A stretch of 64,000 nt of DNA. Source: Moraxella bovoculi 237. Lineage in GTDB: Bacteria; Pseudomonadota; Gammaproteobacteria; Pseudomonadales; Moraxellaceae. Position numbers and translations under genes: made by a program. Below are positions 39,338-48,834 of the stretch, piece by piece (positions within the stretch are counted from its first letter, which is position 1; each line of letters starts with the position of its first letter). Location: NCBI RefSeq assembly GCF_000696305.2, contig NZ_AOMT01000022.1, positions 1-64,000 on the forward strand, in the 5' to 3' direction. The notes below the pieces were generated by a model. It saw nothing but the letters and a program-made list of their open reading frames with translations, was not told where the DNA came from and made no database searches.

Positions 39338-41333
39338 TCGGCTTGTTAAGGCTAGTTTGGCGGTCTTGATAATGATCTTTGGCATCTCGACGAGTTGGGC
39401 GCAGTTATTCACCCAAAGTGTATTGGCGGATGAATCTTGTCTGAGCGCTCCGTCACTAACCAGTATGATGACGCATGACAATCATGCCTATGTCACTACA
39501 GTGTATCCTACAAAATATGGTCCGCAGGGCAATCTTCTAAAATATCGAACCCAATCAGGCGTTATTATGGATAGAAATAATCTACCCATTTATCGTAATG
39601 GGTCCGTATTTTTGAGTGCTGACCTTTGGGCGGTGGGCGCGAACTTTGATCAATTTGGCGCTAAAGGCATGCTGTCGCGGCATAAGTCGGATGGTCATTT
39701 GTGGATGTCTGCTGATAAAAGTAGCAACAAGCTTATCAAGGTGTCCCCCGACAGTGTCAATTTGCCATCAGGCTATACAGATGATGAATTGCAACACATC
39801 AGGCGCGCTGTCGGTATTGATTCGTCCACCGTACCGATTGGTGCGGTTATCTACCCGCCGAGCATTCATGCGCCTACAGGTGTGATGATCTATGGTGATT
39901 CATTGGGCGTGCTGCGCATGGTGGATGCGTCGACAGGTGGGCAAATCATGGCGTACATGCCTCGCCGAATTCTTGGTGCGCAACTTGGTGTGGATGCGCA
40001 ATGGTCGCTGCATGAGGTGCGCACGGATGATAAATCAAGACTAATTGCAATTGGTGGTTTTGGTCGGAGTGCCTCAGGAATGATGGCATTGGATGTAACT
40101 GATGTCACCAAAGGCGGTTCGCCCAAGGTGCTCTATGACATCGCACCAAATGCTAGCTTCGATCGTCTAAGCTATATTCATGCGCCCATTTCTTTGGGAT
40201 ATATTAGACAGACGGATCAGAGCCGTGCGGTATTTGTCTTTGGTGGCGGCGTGGATGGCTGCTATGAGAACAATGTAGCGAGTTGCCAAAAGTCTGCCGC
40301 GAATGGTGCCGTCATTTATGTTATCGATGCAGTAACTGGTCAGAAAATAGCCAAATGGCAAAATGACAGCTTGAATCTTCAAGACATGCGCCACAGCTTC
40401 GGCGGTGAGCTGACCTTGGTGGATCGACAGCGCGATGGTATGTTTGACCATGTCTATGCCGCAGATTTGGGCGGGCAAATTTTTCGTATTGATGTCGGTG
40501 CTGATTTTATGAATGCGCAAGCAATGCGTATCTTTCATGTCAATAATAACAACTTGCCGATATTTGATAAAAATCGCGCCCATTTTTATCAAAAACCCAT
40601 CGTCAGCATTTACCCCTCTGGCGATTACGCTGCACAAATGGACGCTAAGCGATTTGCGCTGATAACCGTCGCTTCAAATGATCAAAGTATCGTAGATGGC
40701 AAGCCAAATCATGTTTATGGCATCTTTGATAAAGGATTGATCAATCGTAAGCGTTATTCTACCATCTCAAAAAATCAGCTCGAACCCATCAGCCCTGCAA
40801 GCGCACCATCACAAAGATCCATCGCACATTCTGCAGGCTGGTATCATAAGCTTCAGATTAACGGCAATGATGCGGTGACTGTTATGGGCGCAGGGGTTGT
40901 TGTACCAACATCCAAACGCTCATCTAAGCGCGGCGTGCATGGTATGTATCAGTTAAGTGTGATTCAGCCTAAGACTTGCCCGTCTGACACGATAAGTCAG
41001 CTACAGACTTATTGTTTGCCATTTGGTGTGTGCTCGCGCGATACGTCGTTACTCTCCAATCAGAATGATGTACCAATCAATAATCAAAGTGCATTGATAT
41101 CACCCATCATTCAAGGCGGCTGGACGGCAGGCGCGATGGTAAATGCCCATAGCGGCGTGATGTCTTGGCAATTATTGCGCCCAAGTGCGGATGATCGATT
41201 GAATATTGATGGCGTTGATATGAATGATTTTGATGAGTCCAATGCTGAGAATAACTCGCTTGCCATACAAATACTTCGCACCATTCGTCCGACACGTTGG
41301 TATGATGTACGAAATATAGGCGATAATTATTAA
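39324..41333 (+). CDS. pilY1: PilY1-like pilus tip adhesin, short form
   Basis: About 669 aa with a signal peptide (ASLAVLIMIFGISTSWAQ). The C-terminal half is the PilY1 beta-propeller, recognised by GELTLVDRQRDGMFDHVYAADLGGQIFRID, whose acidic loop is the likely calcium site. Typical PilY1 proteins exceed 1000 residues and have an N-terminal von Willebrand A domain. Here that domain appears absent, because only about 100 residues precede the propeller-like sequence. The starts ATG 39324 and 39330 both overlap the pilX end. Its position directly after pilX supports the assignment. Confidence 0.83.
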   Translation: MVMNNRLVKASLAVLIMIFGISTSWAQLFTQSVLADESCLSAPSLTSMMTHDNHAYVTTVYPTKYGPQGNLLKYRTQSGVIMDRNNLPIYRNGSVFLSADLWAVGANFDQFGAKGMLSRHKSDGHLWMSADKSSNKLIKVSPDSVNLPSGYTDDELQHIRRAVGIDSSTVPIGAVIYPPSIHAPTGVMIYGDSLGVLRMVDASTGGQIMAYMPRRILGAQLGVDAQWSLHEVRTDDKSRLIAIGGFGRSASGMMALDVTDVTKGGSPKVLYDIAPNASFDRLSYIHAPISLGYIRQTDQSRAVFVFGGGVDGCYENNVASCQKSAANGAVIYVIDAVTGQKIAKWQNDSLNLQDMRHSFGGELTLVDRQRDGMFDHVYAADLGGQIFRIDVGADFMNAQAMRIFHVNNNNLPIFDKNRAHFYQKPIVSIYPSGDYAAQMDAKRFALITVASNDQSIVDGKPNHVYGIFDKGLINRKRYSTISKNQLEPISPASAPSQRSIAHSAGWYHKLQINGNDAVTVMGAGVVVPTSKRSSKRGVHGMYQLSVIQPKTCPSDTISQLQTYCLPFGVCSRDTSLLSNQNDVPINNQSALISPIIQGGWTAGAMVNAHSGVMSWQLLRPSADDRLNIDGVDMNDFDESNAENNSLAIQILRTIRPTRWYDVRNIGDNY

Positions 41334-41650
41334 GAATAGATTTTTTGATTGGTTGAATTTTAAATAAAGGCTTATTGGGTTATAAAAAATATAATTTTCT
41401 GATAGCGATCGCGGTAGGCTTGAGCATTATGAGCTTTGTATAGCTTATGTAAGTGATTTGGCTTTTGTTACCCGACTGCGTACAACACTGATTATAAATC
41501 ATACAAAGCTATACAAAACTATACAAAACCATCAATAACATCTCTGGACAAATTCGCTAAAATCGTTTTAAATAAACTCACAACAAGCAACACGCTAAAT
41601 GTAAGCTTAAATAAGTTAGGCTTACATGGTTTGTATTTTAGGAGAAATCT
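41334..41650. other. Intergenic region between pilY1 and the outer-membrane protein gene
   Basis: About 317 bases with no gene. No clear terminator follows pilY1. The centre and right part hold the inverted and direct repeats listed separately. AGGAGA at 41640-41645 is the ribosome site for the ATG at 41651. Confidence 0.6.
41435..41530. promoter_or_regulatory. Helical-repeat site upstream of the outer-membrane protein gene
   Basis: Three consecutive 10-base direct repeats of the form ATACAAARCY fill 41501-41530. A 12-base inverted copy, TTTGTATAGCTT at 41435-41446, matches AAGCTATACAAA at 41506-41517. One repeat per helical turn plus a distant inverted copy suggests a protein-binding array, possibly looping. 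No known operator is recognised. Confidence 0.5.
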
Positions 41651-42391
41651 ATGAAAACCCTTAAACTATCAATGTTTGGTGCAGCTGTACTGCTATCAAC
41701 CAGCGCGATGGCAAATATTGTGACCGATACTGGTACAACTTTGGTGGATGGCACCAAGACATTCTTTAAAACTGCAACCAACCCTGCAGCAGTGAGCCTA
41801 GAAGTAGGTTCGTTAGGCTACGGTGCTAACATCGCTTGGGCTGCCAACGATCGCGTTGAACTGCAAGCCGGTTGGGCTGGTGGTAACATCGCAGAAGCCA
41901 TCAACGATAACTTCGATGCTAATGGCGTAAACTACCAAGTAGAGACTGATTTTTCTAACCCATACTTGGGCGTACAGCTTCGTCCAGCGGCGAACTGGTT
42001 TACCGTTGGTGCAGGTGTGATTGTCCCTGATAACGAAATCAAAGTACGTGCTAATCCAAGTAGCAATGGTACTTATCGTATCGGTGGTGTGGATTATGAT
42101 CAAAATGAAGTTGGCACTTTGAAAGGTACCCTTGAGCACCGCAACAAATTAGCGCCTTATTTGACCGTTGGCTTCCGTCCAAACATCGGCAATAACTGGG
42201 GTGTATTTGGTGAAGTGGGTGCTACCTATCTAGGTAAAGCAGATGCTAATATCACCGCAAGTGGCGATGGCACAGAGGCTTCTCAAGCAAGAGCGAATGC
42301 TCTAGCCGCTCAAGCAGAGCGTGACATCGAAGCTAAAGACTATGCAAACTGGTTCCCAATCGTCAAAGTTGGTGCAACTTACCGCTTCTAA
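41651..42391 (+). CDS. Outer-membrane beta-barrel protein
   Basis: A 246-aa protein with a clear signal (LSMFGAAVLLSTSAMA, then NIV). Alternating hydrophobic strands follow (VELQAGWAGGNIAEA, NPYLGVQLRPAANWFTVGAGVIV, LAPYLTVGFRPNIGNNWGVFGEVGATYLG), ending KVGATYRF with the C-terminal Phe typical of outer-membrane barrels. The ligand or function is not recognised. A strong AGGAGA ribosome site and a strong terminator suggest high expression. Upstream repeats hint at regulation. Confidence 0.8.
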   Translation: MKTLKLSMFGAAVLLSTSAMANIVTDTGTTLVDGTKTFFKTATNPAAVSLEVGSLGYGANIAWAANDRVELQAGWAGGNIAEAINDNFDANGVNYQVETDFSNPYLGVQLRPAANWFTVGAGVIVPDNEIKVRANPSSNGTYRIGGVDYDQNEVGTLKGTLEHRNKLAPYLTVGFRPNIGNNWGVFGEVGATYLGKADANITASGDGTEASQARANALAAQAERDIEAKDYANWFPIVKVGATYRF

Positions 42392-42406
42392 TCAGACTTT
42401 TTGATA

Positions 42407-42437
42407 AAAAACAGCCCGTTAATTCGGGCTGTTTTTT
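42407..42437 (+). terminator. Terminator after the outer-membrane protein gene
   Basis: AAAAACAGCCCG at 42407-42418 pairs with CGGGCTGTTTTT at 42425-42436, a 12-bp stem followed by a T-run, 15 bases after the stop. Confidence 0.92.
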
Positions 42438-42468
42438 TGGCATTCTAAGAAATGCACTTTGTGCAATA

Positions 42469-42499
42469 GAATAAACCCAAGATAATCTCTTGGGTTTAT
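42469..42499 (-). terminator. Terminator after pal
   Basis: A 13-bp perfect stem, AATAAACCCAAGA at 42469-42481 with 42487-42499, around a 5-base loop. It lies 16 bases beyond the pal stop on the minus strand. Confidence 0.88.
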
Positions 42500-42515
42500 T
42501 TGTTGTTACTTTAAC

Positions 42516-43028
42516 TTAGTAAGACAATTCAGCGCGGCGGTTCTGTGACCAATTGGCTTCACCAGTGCCCACAGCTACAGGGCGCTCTTCACCAAAGCTT
42601 ATGATCTCAATGTGTGAAGGATTGACGCCTTGAGCAGCTAGGTAAGCACGCACCGCAGCAGCGCGACGCTCGCCCAGTGAGATGTTATATTCACGTGAAC
42701 CGCGCTCGTCAGTATGACCTGCGATCAGCACGCGAGCACCGCTATTGGCTTTCAAAAAGTCAGCTTGGGCGTTTAATGTTTGTGCGGCAGAAGTGCGGAT
42801 GGCATCTGAATCAAAGTCAAAATACACCACGCCTTGCAAGTTGGCAGCGACAGCTTTGATTTCATCGCTGTTATTAACAAGTTTGCCGCCATGATAGGCA
42901 GGACCAGTATAGCCTGAGATGCTGATAGGGGCAACGAGAACTTCTTGGCTTTTTGGCTTGTTGGCACAGCCTGCAGTTAGTGCAATGATGGCTGCGCCCA
43001 ATAGGGCTGCCTTAATGCGTGATGACAT
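42516..43028 (-). CDS. pal: Peptidoglycan-associated lipoprotein Pal
   Basis: A 170-aa outer-membrane lipoprotein of the Tol-Pal system. The lipobox is LTAGC at about residue 21. The C-terminal OmpA-like domain has VVYFDFDSDAIRTSAAQTLNAQADFL, VLIAGHTDERGSREYNISLGERRAAAVRAYL and NWSQNRRAELSY, containing the peptidoglycan-binding Asp and Arg. The rest of the tol cluster is not in the window, since the next genes are unrelated. It has its own terminator. Confidence 0.95.
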   Translation of the reverse strand: MSSRIKAALLGAAIIALTAGCANKPKSQEVLVAPISISGYTGPAYHGGKLVNNSDEIKAVAANLQGVVYFDFDSDAIRTSAAQTLNAQADFLKANSGARVLIAGHTDERGSREYNISLGERRAAAVRAYLAAQGVNPSHIEIISFGEERPVAVGTGEANWSQNRRAELSY

Positions 43029-43263
43029 GGTAACTCCAATGTGAATGAATGTTTAAAATGGTATGCTTATGATGACAAAGTTAAGAAAATTTTACAAGTG
43101 ACTTTTTTGTGGTGGTTGGTGATTGGCATGGATTTGTATTGCTGTTAGGTGCTGATCTTAAAGATAAAATTGATCGTAGTGATTAATAAAATAATAACAA
43201 TGAAGGCTTTTTTTGGTGTTGGATTTTTGGTAGTATGGTGGGATTTTGATGATGGAGTTTATG

Positions 43264-45834
43264 ATGACTGACAACGCCTTGACCAAAGTTTATCTTAAAG
43301 ATTATACGCCACCTGCTTATCAGGTGACGGCCATTAACCTTGACATTAAGCTGTATGATGATCATGCCACCGTGGATGCTCGCTTATCCGTAAAGCGTGA
43401 ACATGATGGTAAGCTTGTACTATTGGGTCGCGGACTTGAGCTATTAGAGATATCAGTAGATGGTGCGCCATTGTCTGATGACCAATACAGTTTGGACGAT
43501 GAGCAGCTGATTATCCATGAGTTGCCTGATGAGGCGATGATTGAGACTTCGGTAAAAATCTGGCCGCAGACCAATACCGAACTAGAAGGCTTGTATCAAG
43601 CGGGTACGGGCGATGAGGTGATGTTCGTCACACAGTGTGAGCCTGAGGGTTTTCGCAAAATTACCTTCTATCCTGACCGCCCTGATGTGTTGGCTGAATT
43701 TACCACTCGCGTGGAGGCTGACAAAAAATACAAAACTTTACTTGCCAACGGAAACTTAATTGAAAGTGGTGAGCTGGGTGATCGTCATTATAGCATCTGG
43801 CACGATCCTACGCTAAAGCCAAGCTATCTGTTCGCCTGTGTGATCGCTAATCTTGAGGTCATGCAGGATCATTATACGACCAGTGAAGGTCGCGAAGTAC
43901 TACTAGAAATCTACGCCACCAAGCATGATTTGGATAAGTGCCACATTGCCATGCAGGCGCTTAAGGATTCGATGAAGTGGGATGAGGATAATTACGGCTG
44001 TGCGTATGATCTAGATCGCTATATGATTGTGGCGACAGGTCAGTTTAACATGGGTGCGATGGAGAATAAGGGCTTAAATATCTTTAATACATCATGCGTG
44101 CTTGCCAGTCCCGAGACGACCACGGATGAGCGAATTTTTCAGGTGAAGTCTGTCATTGCGCATGAATATTTTCATAACTGGACGGGTAATCGCGTGACGT
44201 GTCGTGATTGGTTTCAGCTTTGTCTCAAAGAGGGCTTGACTGTATTTCGAGATCAGAGTTTCTCGGGCGATTTTCGCTCAAAGGCTGTGCAGCGCATCGA
44301 AGATGTTGCTGTATTGCGCGCGCATCAGTTCGTTGAAGATGCAGGTCCATTATCGCACCCTGTGCGCCCCGAGAGCTTTGTGGAGATTAATAACTTCTAC
44401 ACCTTGACCATCTACGAAAAAGGCGCAGAGATTGTACGCATGATCGCGAATCTGCTGGGCAAGGATAAATATCGCCAAGGCACGGATGAGTACTTTCGTC
44501 GCCATGATGGGCAAGCAGTGACGATTGAGGATTTCTTATCAGCGCTATCAATCGGCGATGAAAGAGTGCTCGACTTTTTGGCTTGGTATCGTCAGCCTGG
44601 CACGCCCGAGGTGTCGGGTGGCTTTGTGGTGAATGACAGTCGTGTGATTGTCAATCTATCCCAAAAAACTCGCCATGTGGCTGGCTATGATGCACCTGCT
44701 GCATTACCAATCCCTGTGGATACAGCGATTTTTGATGGCAATACTGGTAAATTATTGGCGCAAAAAATGCTGTTATTGACCAAAGAGCGCGACAGTTTTG
44801 TCTTTGAAGACATTAACTTATCATCGGGTGCGCGTCCGATTGTCTCAGTGCTGCGCAATTTCTCTGCGCCTGTGAAGCTTGACTTTGAATATAGTGATGA
44901 AGATCTGGTGAAGTTGGTGGCTTTTGAGACTGAAGGGTTTAACCGTTGGCAGGCGCTGCAGACATTGGTCAATCGCCTATTGCTTGGCAAATCTGATAAT
45001 GTATCACTACTAACCCAAACTCTGCCCAAGGTCATCCCTGAGCTTATGAAAACGGATGCCATGCTGGCGGCGCGTCTGTTTGACATACCAAGTGAGCAAG
45101 AGCTTGCGGCAGCTTACGAGTCGAATTATCAGCCGACACTCGTCAAGCAAAAACGCGACGCTCTTAAACAATCAATCGCGGCAAGCCTAAAAGACTTCGT
45201 TGGTGATTGGTATCAGGCACTGCCTATTGAGACTTATCAAGATGAGCCTGAAGCGAGAGGACGTCGTCAACTAAGAAATGTCCTGCTAAACATCGCCCTA
45301 GCGGCAAGTGTGGCAGAGGCAGAAGACTGGGCATATGCGCAGTATGACAATGCCAGCTGCATGAGTGAGCGCTTAGGCGCGCTGTCCGCGATGGTCGAGT
45401 TTGATTTGGCGCGCAGTGATGATTATGTGGCTGATTTTTATGATCGATTTAGCGATGAAGATTTGGTGATTGATTCATGGTTTAGTGTGCAGGCGCGCGC
45501 TGACAGTCGTGATGTACGATTCATTAAGCAGCTCATGACCAGAGAGGATTATGATTGGAATACACCAAACCGAGTCCGTAGCACACTGCTGGGCTTAGCA
45601 GCCAAACCAACCCAGCTATGGACAAAAGAAGGCATTGAGCTATTTTTGACCGCGATAGCATCACTGGACGCATTGAACCCAACATTGGCAGCGCGTATGG
45701 TGTCGTCACTGTCGCGTTGGTACACGCTTGGCGAAACTGATAAGGCTATGGTAAAAGAAGCACTCACAAATCTGCAAAAATTCGTAAAATCTAAGAACGT
45801 TCTAGAGTCGCTGAGCAGCATCATTAATGCATGA
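43264..45834 (+). CDS. pepN: Aminopeptidase N (M1 family)
   Basis: An 856-aa zinc aminopeptidase. The exopeptidase motif is FNMGAMENKGLN, and the zinc site is HEYFHNWTGNRVTCRDWFQLCLKEGLTVF (HExxH with the second Glu 18 residues on). The C-terminal helical domain is complete, to SSIINA. GGAG at 43253-43256 points to ATG 43264 (MTDNALTKVY), matching the usual start; ATG 43261 is next to it. The length agrees with E. coli-type PepN. Confidence 0.95.
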   Translation: MTDNALTKVYLKDYTPPAYQVTAINLDIKLYDDHATVDARLSVKREHDGKLVLLGRGLELLEISVDGAPLSDDQYSLDDEQLIIHELPDEAMIETSVKIWPQTNTELEGLYQAGTGDEVMFVTQCEPEGFRKITFYPDRPDVLAEFTTRVEADKKYKTLLANGNLIESGELGDRHYSIWHDPTLKPSYLFACVIANLEVMQDHYTTSEGREVLLEIYATKHDLDKCHIAMQALKDSMKWDEDNYGCAYDLDRYMIVATGQFNMGAMENKGLNIFNTSCVLASPETTTDERIFQVKSVIAHEYFHNWTGNRVTCRDWFQLCLKEGLTVFRDQSFSGDFRSKAVQRIEDVAVLRAHQFVEDAGPLSHPVRPESFVEINNFYTLTIYEKGAEIVRMIANLLGKDKYRQGTDEYFRRHDGQAVTIEDFLSALSIGDERVLDFLAWYRQPGTPEVSGGFVVNDSRVIVNLSQKTRHVAGYDAPAALPIPVDTAIFDGNTGKLLAQKMLLLTKERDSFVFEDINLSSGARPIVSVLRNFSAPVKLDFEYSDEDLVKLVAFETEGFNRWQALQTLVNRLLLGKSDNVSLLTQTLPKVIPELMKTDAMLAARLFDIPSEQELAAAYESNYQPTLVKQKRDALKQSIAASLKDFVGDWYQALPIETYQDEPEARGRRQLRNVLLNIALAASVAEAEDWAYAQYDNASCMSERLGALSAMVEFDLARSDDYVADFYDRFSDEDLVIDSWFSVQARADSRDVRFIKQLMTREDYDWNTPNRVRSTLLGLAAKPTQLWTKEGIELFLTAIASLDALNPTLAARMVSSLSRWYTLGETDKAMVKEALTNLQKFVKSKNVLESLSSIINA

Positions 45835-45854
45835 TAAGCCAGCGAGACTCATTT

Positions 45855-45890
45855 AAAATATACGGCAGGTCATTCTTGCCGTATATTTTT
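45855..45890 (+). terminator. Terminator after pepN
   Basis: AAAATATACGGCA at 45855-45867 pairs with TGCCGTATATTTT at 45877-45889, followed by more T, 20 bases after the pepN stop. Confidence 0.9.
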
Positions 45891-45921
45891 TGCTTATTGG
45901 TGAAGTTTCTTTTACAATGAC

Positions 45922-47331
45922 ATGGTTTACAGTAGAATGAATAACATAATGAAGCCGCCCATTTATTACCCCATCGCCATACGTCTTGCCATGCCGATTT
46001 ACCGCCAGATGGTCAAAAAAAAATCACGCCATTTGCCGACTTTGGATAGAGAGTTGAATGAGCGTTTTGGCGAACATTATCAACCTGTGCCAAATGGTTC
46101 ATCGCAAACTATTGTTGATAAGGCTGTGGATAAGTCTGGTTCGGATGCCATCAATCAAGACTTTTCAAGAGGTGTCATCTGGTGTCATGCGGTGAGTCTT
46201 GGCGAGCTAAACACCGCTTACCCACTATTAAAAAACCTAATAAATCAAGGGTTTAAACTATGGATTACGAGTACCACGCAGACGGGATTTAATCGTGTAT
46301 CGCAGTTGTTCGCAGATAAGCTGGGCGTGGTAGTCAATCATAGCTTCGTGCCTGTGGATAACTTAGCTGTTGTGCAGAGATTCATCAATCATGTCTGTCC
46401 TGTGATGGCGATATTTATTGAGACTGAGCTGTGGGCGACGATGCTACATGAGCTAAGCCAGCAAGACATTCCTAGTGTCATGGTGAATGCACGACTGACC
46501 CAAAAATCCTATGAAGGCTATGCCAGATTCAGCAAATTAAGCCGTAGCATGATGGCAAACCTTAGCGCCATCATCGCCCAAGATGAAGAATCTGCTAAGA
46601 GATTCCGACAGCTTGGCGCATCGGATGATAAGGTTGTTGTGATTGACTCTTTAAAATGGTCTAGCTTTGGTCAGCTTGATGATAAGCATGACGAGCTGGC
46701 AGCCGAGGCGAACACTTGGCAGCTAAGTGATCATAAGGACGGGCGCAGACCCATATGGATCGCCGCCAGCACCCATGAAGGCGAGGAACGTTTGGTGCTA
46801 CAGGTGTTTCAGGAGCTGATGGCGATGAATGCATCAGCTTTGTTGATCTTGGTGCCTAGACATCCTGAGAGATTTGATGAAGTTGCGCGCCTGTGCGATG
46901 AGATGGGATTTAACACAAAAAGACGCTCAAAGAATGACACCATCCATTATGACACCCAAGTATATCTAGCGGATAGTATGGGCGAGCTGCTAGGGTGGTA
47001 TCAGGTGGCTGATGTTGCGCTCGTGGCGGGGTCTTTGGTGGATAAAGGCGGACACAACCCAATCGAACCTGCGAGCCTTGGCAGGCCTGTGGTTATGGGT
47101 CGGTATACCAAGAACTGTGAGATATTGGTGCAAGAATTATCAGGCGTTGGCGCACTAGTACAGACGGATGATTCTGTGGATGATATTGCCAAAGCCTTAA
47201 GCAAATGGTTATTCGATAAGGACTTAGCGGTCAAGGCCGGTCAAGCCGGCAGGGATCTTGTGATGGATAAGCAGCACGCCGCTGATAAGCAAACTCAGGT
47301 TCTGCTTGACATATTGGCAGGTGTAAGATGA
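45922..47331 (+). CDS. waaA: 3-deoxy-D-manno-octulosonic acid (KDO) transferase
   Basis: Up to 469 aa. WaaA adds KDO to lipid A precursors at the inner membrane, the first step of the lipooligosaccharide core. Motifs are the N-terminal anchor (YYPIAIRLAMPIYRQ), WCHAVSLGELNTAYPLL, IFIETELWATML, WIAASTHEGEE, and the donor region VAGSLVDKGGHNPIEPASLGRPVVMG. ATG 45937 and 45949 are alternative starts without a decisive ribosome site. rsmE overlaps its end by four bases. Confidence 0.93.
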   Translation: MVYSRMNNIMKPPIYYPIAIRLAMPIYRQMVKKKSRHLPTLDRELNERFGEHYQPVPNGSSQTIVDKAVDKSGSDAINQDFSRGVIWCHAVSLGELNTAYPLLKNLINQGFKLWITSTTQTGFNRVSQLFADKLGVVVNHSFVPVDNLAVVQRFINHVCPVMAIFIETELWATMLHELSQQDIPSVMVNARLTQKSYEGYARFSKLSRSMMANLSAIIAQDEESAKRFRQLGASDDKVVVIDSLKWSSFGQLDDKHDELAAEANTWQLSDHKDGRRPIWIAASTHEGEERLVLQVFQELMAMNASALLILVPRHPERFDEVARLCDEMGFNTKRRSKNDTIHYDTQVYLADSMGELLGWYQVADVALVAGSLVDKGGHNPIEPASLGRPVVMGRYTKNCEILVQELSGVGALVQTDDSVDDIAKALSKWLFDKDLAVKAGQAGRDLVMDKQHAADKQTQVLLDILAGVR

Positions 47332-48038
47332 ATGTATTATTACTAAGTGCTCATGACATCGATGGTCAGACAGCTATGATGCAAGATGCCGCCCAAGTCG
47401 AACACATCAAGCACGTGCTAAATGCAGATGTTGGCGATACCTTAAAGATTGGCGAGTTGGGCGGACAGCTTGGTACGGGTGTGATTGACTTTATTGATGA
47501 TAAAGTTGTGTTAAGGGAAGTGCGCCTTGATGCACCGCCTCCGACAAAGCTAGGTGTGACGCTCGTGCTTGCTTTGCCGCGTCCTAAGGTGCTAAGACGC
47601 CTAATCATGGACATGACTGCCATAGGTGTGAACCATATCGTGCTGGTGAACAGCTATCGAACCGATAAGAGCTATTGGGGGTCGCCATTATTGGCGCGCC
47701 TAGATGAATTTGTCCAAGAAGGGTTGCAGCAGGGTGTGGACACCATCGCACCGAAGATTACTCTAGCGAAGCGTTTTAAGCCCTTTGTGCAGGATGAATT
47801 ACCCAGCCTGATACGAGATCGTGCGGTGGTGTGTCATCCTTATGCGGATGAGAACTTTTATGCATACAGTCAAGTGCATGGGTTGCCAGACTTGATCGTC
47901 ATTGGCGCTGAGGGCGGATTCATCCCTTATGAGATTGAGCTGTTGGCGTCGGTTGGTGTGACAGCGTTAGGGCTAGGACAGCGCATACTTCGCACCGAAA
48001 GCGCGGTCAATGCTGTGCTTGGTCGGTATCTGTCTTAG
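47328..48038 (+). CDS. rsmE: 16S rRNA m3U1498 methyltransferase RsmE
   Basis: A 236-aa SPOUT-superfamily enzyme. The C-terminal trefoil-knot motifs are LIVIGAEGGFIPYEIELLAS and LGLGQRILRTESAVNAVLG. The upstream PRPKVLRRLIMDMTAIGVNHIVLVNSYRTDKSYW is typical. The ATG overlaps the waaA stop. The 3' end overlaps convergent cmoM by 32 bases. Confidence 0.94.
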   Translation: MNVLLLSAHDIDGQTAMMQDAAQVEHIKHVLNADVGDTLKIGELGGQLGTGVIDFIDDKVVLREVRLDAPPPTKLGVTLVLALPRPKVLRRLIMDMTAIGVNHIVLVNSYRTDKSYWGSPLLARLDEFVQEGLQQGVDTIAPKITLAKRFKPFVQDELPSLIRDRAVVCHPYADENFYAYSQVHGLPDLIVIGAEGGFIPYEIELLASVGVTALGLGQRILRTESAVNAVLGRYLS

Positions 48039-48834
48039 TAAATTTGGTGGCGATGATGTGCAGATATCGCCCCATTAGGCGAAATGGCAGCTGCGTTGAG
48101 TATTTCAGCTCCATCGCGATGACGTCATCAGGGTTGTTCAGACCGCCGCGCTTTAAGGGTGCATAATCGGAAAACACGCGAATGCCAGAGCGTGCTTTTA
48201 TATGATAATGGCGAGCGGATAGCCATGATTCAACGTCATCGCTACTGACAGGATTATTCGGGGTGAGAGACTTGTTGTCAGCGGGTTTTGGTTTGTCCAG
48301 CTGATAAAAATTACCCATCACCAAATTACGATAAATCAAACTGGCAGGATTATAAAAACACAAAGACAGCGCGCCACCATCCACCAAAAATTCATCAAAA
48401 AAATCCATGATTTGCTCAGGCTCCCCGAGCCACTCCAATACTGCATGGCATAAGATGAGGTCAAATTTCTCACCCTGAATGGCAGATGGCAGCTCTTGAT
48501 AAGGACAGACGATAAAGCGAATGTCATTTAGGCCTTGGTCGGCAGAGCTTTGTTTTGCCTTATCGATCATGTTGGCAGAGATGTCATTGATCGTGCAGTG
48601 ATGATGTTTGGCGAGATTTAGACTGATTTGGGCAAGTCCTGCGCCCACATCCAGTATTCTAAGCGGACGATTTAACGTGCCAGCCAGCGCACTTAACATT
48701 TGGCTGATGTCACGCTCAAGGACGGCAAGGCGGATCTGTCCTTTTAAACCGCCATAGACTTTTTTGGCGAAATGATCGGCGATGGGGTCAAAATTGCGAT
48801 CAGAGTGGTGCAAATTGGCTGATTGAATTGTCAT
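48007..48834 (-). CDS. cmoM: tRNA 5-carboxymethoxyuridine methyltransferase CmoM
   Basis: A 275-aa class I SAM methyltransferase that methylates the carboxyl of cmo5U at the wobble base of tRNA. Evidence includes RNFDPIADHFAKKVYGGLKGQIR at the start, motif I LRILDVGAGLAQISLNLA, LILCHAVLEWLGEP, LSLCFYNPASLIYRNLVMGNF, and SGIRVFSDYAP. These match the E. coli CmoM layout closely. Its 3' end overlaps the end of rsmE. Confidence 0.88.
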   Translation of the reverse strand: MTIQSANLHHSDRNFDPIADHFAKKVYGGLKGQIRLAVLERDISQMLSALAGTLNRPLRILDVGAGLAQISLNLAKHHHCTINDISANMIDKAKQSSADQGLNDIRFIVCPYQELPSAIQGEKFDLILCHAVLEWLGEPEQIMDFFDEFLVDGGALSLCFYNPASLIYRNLVMGNFYQLDKPKPADNKSLTPNNPVSSDDVESWLSARHYHIKARSGIRVFSDYAPLKRGGLNNPDDVIAMELKYSTQLPFRLMGRYLHIIATKFTKTDTDQAQH

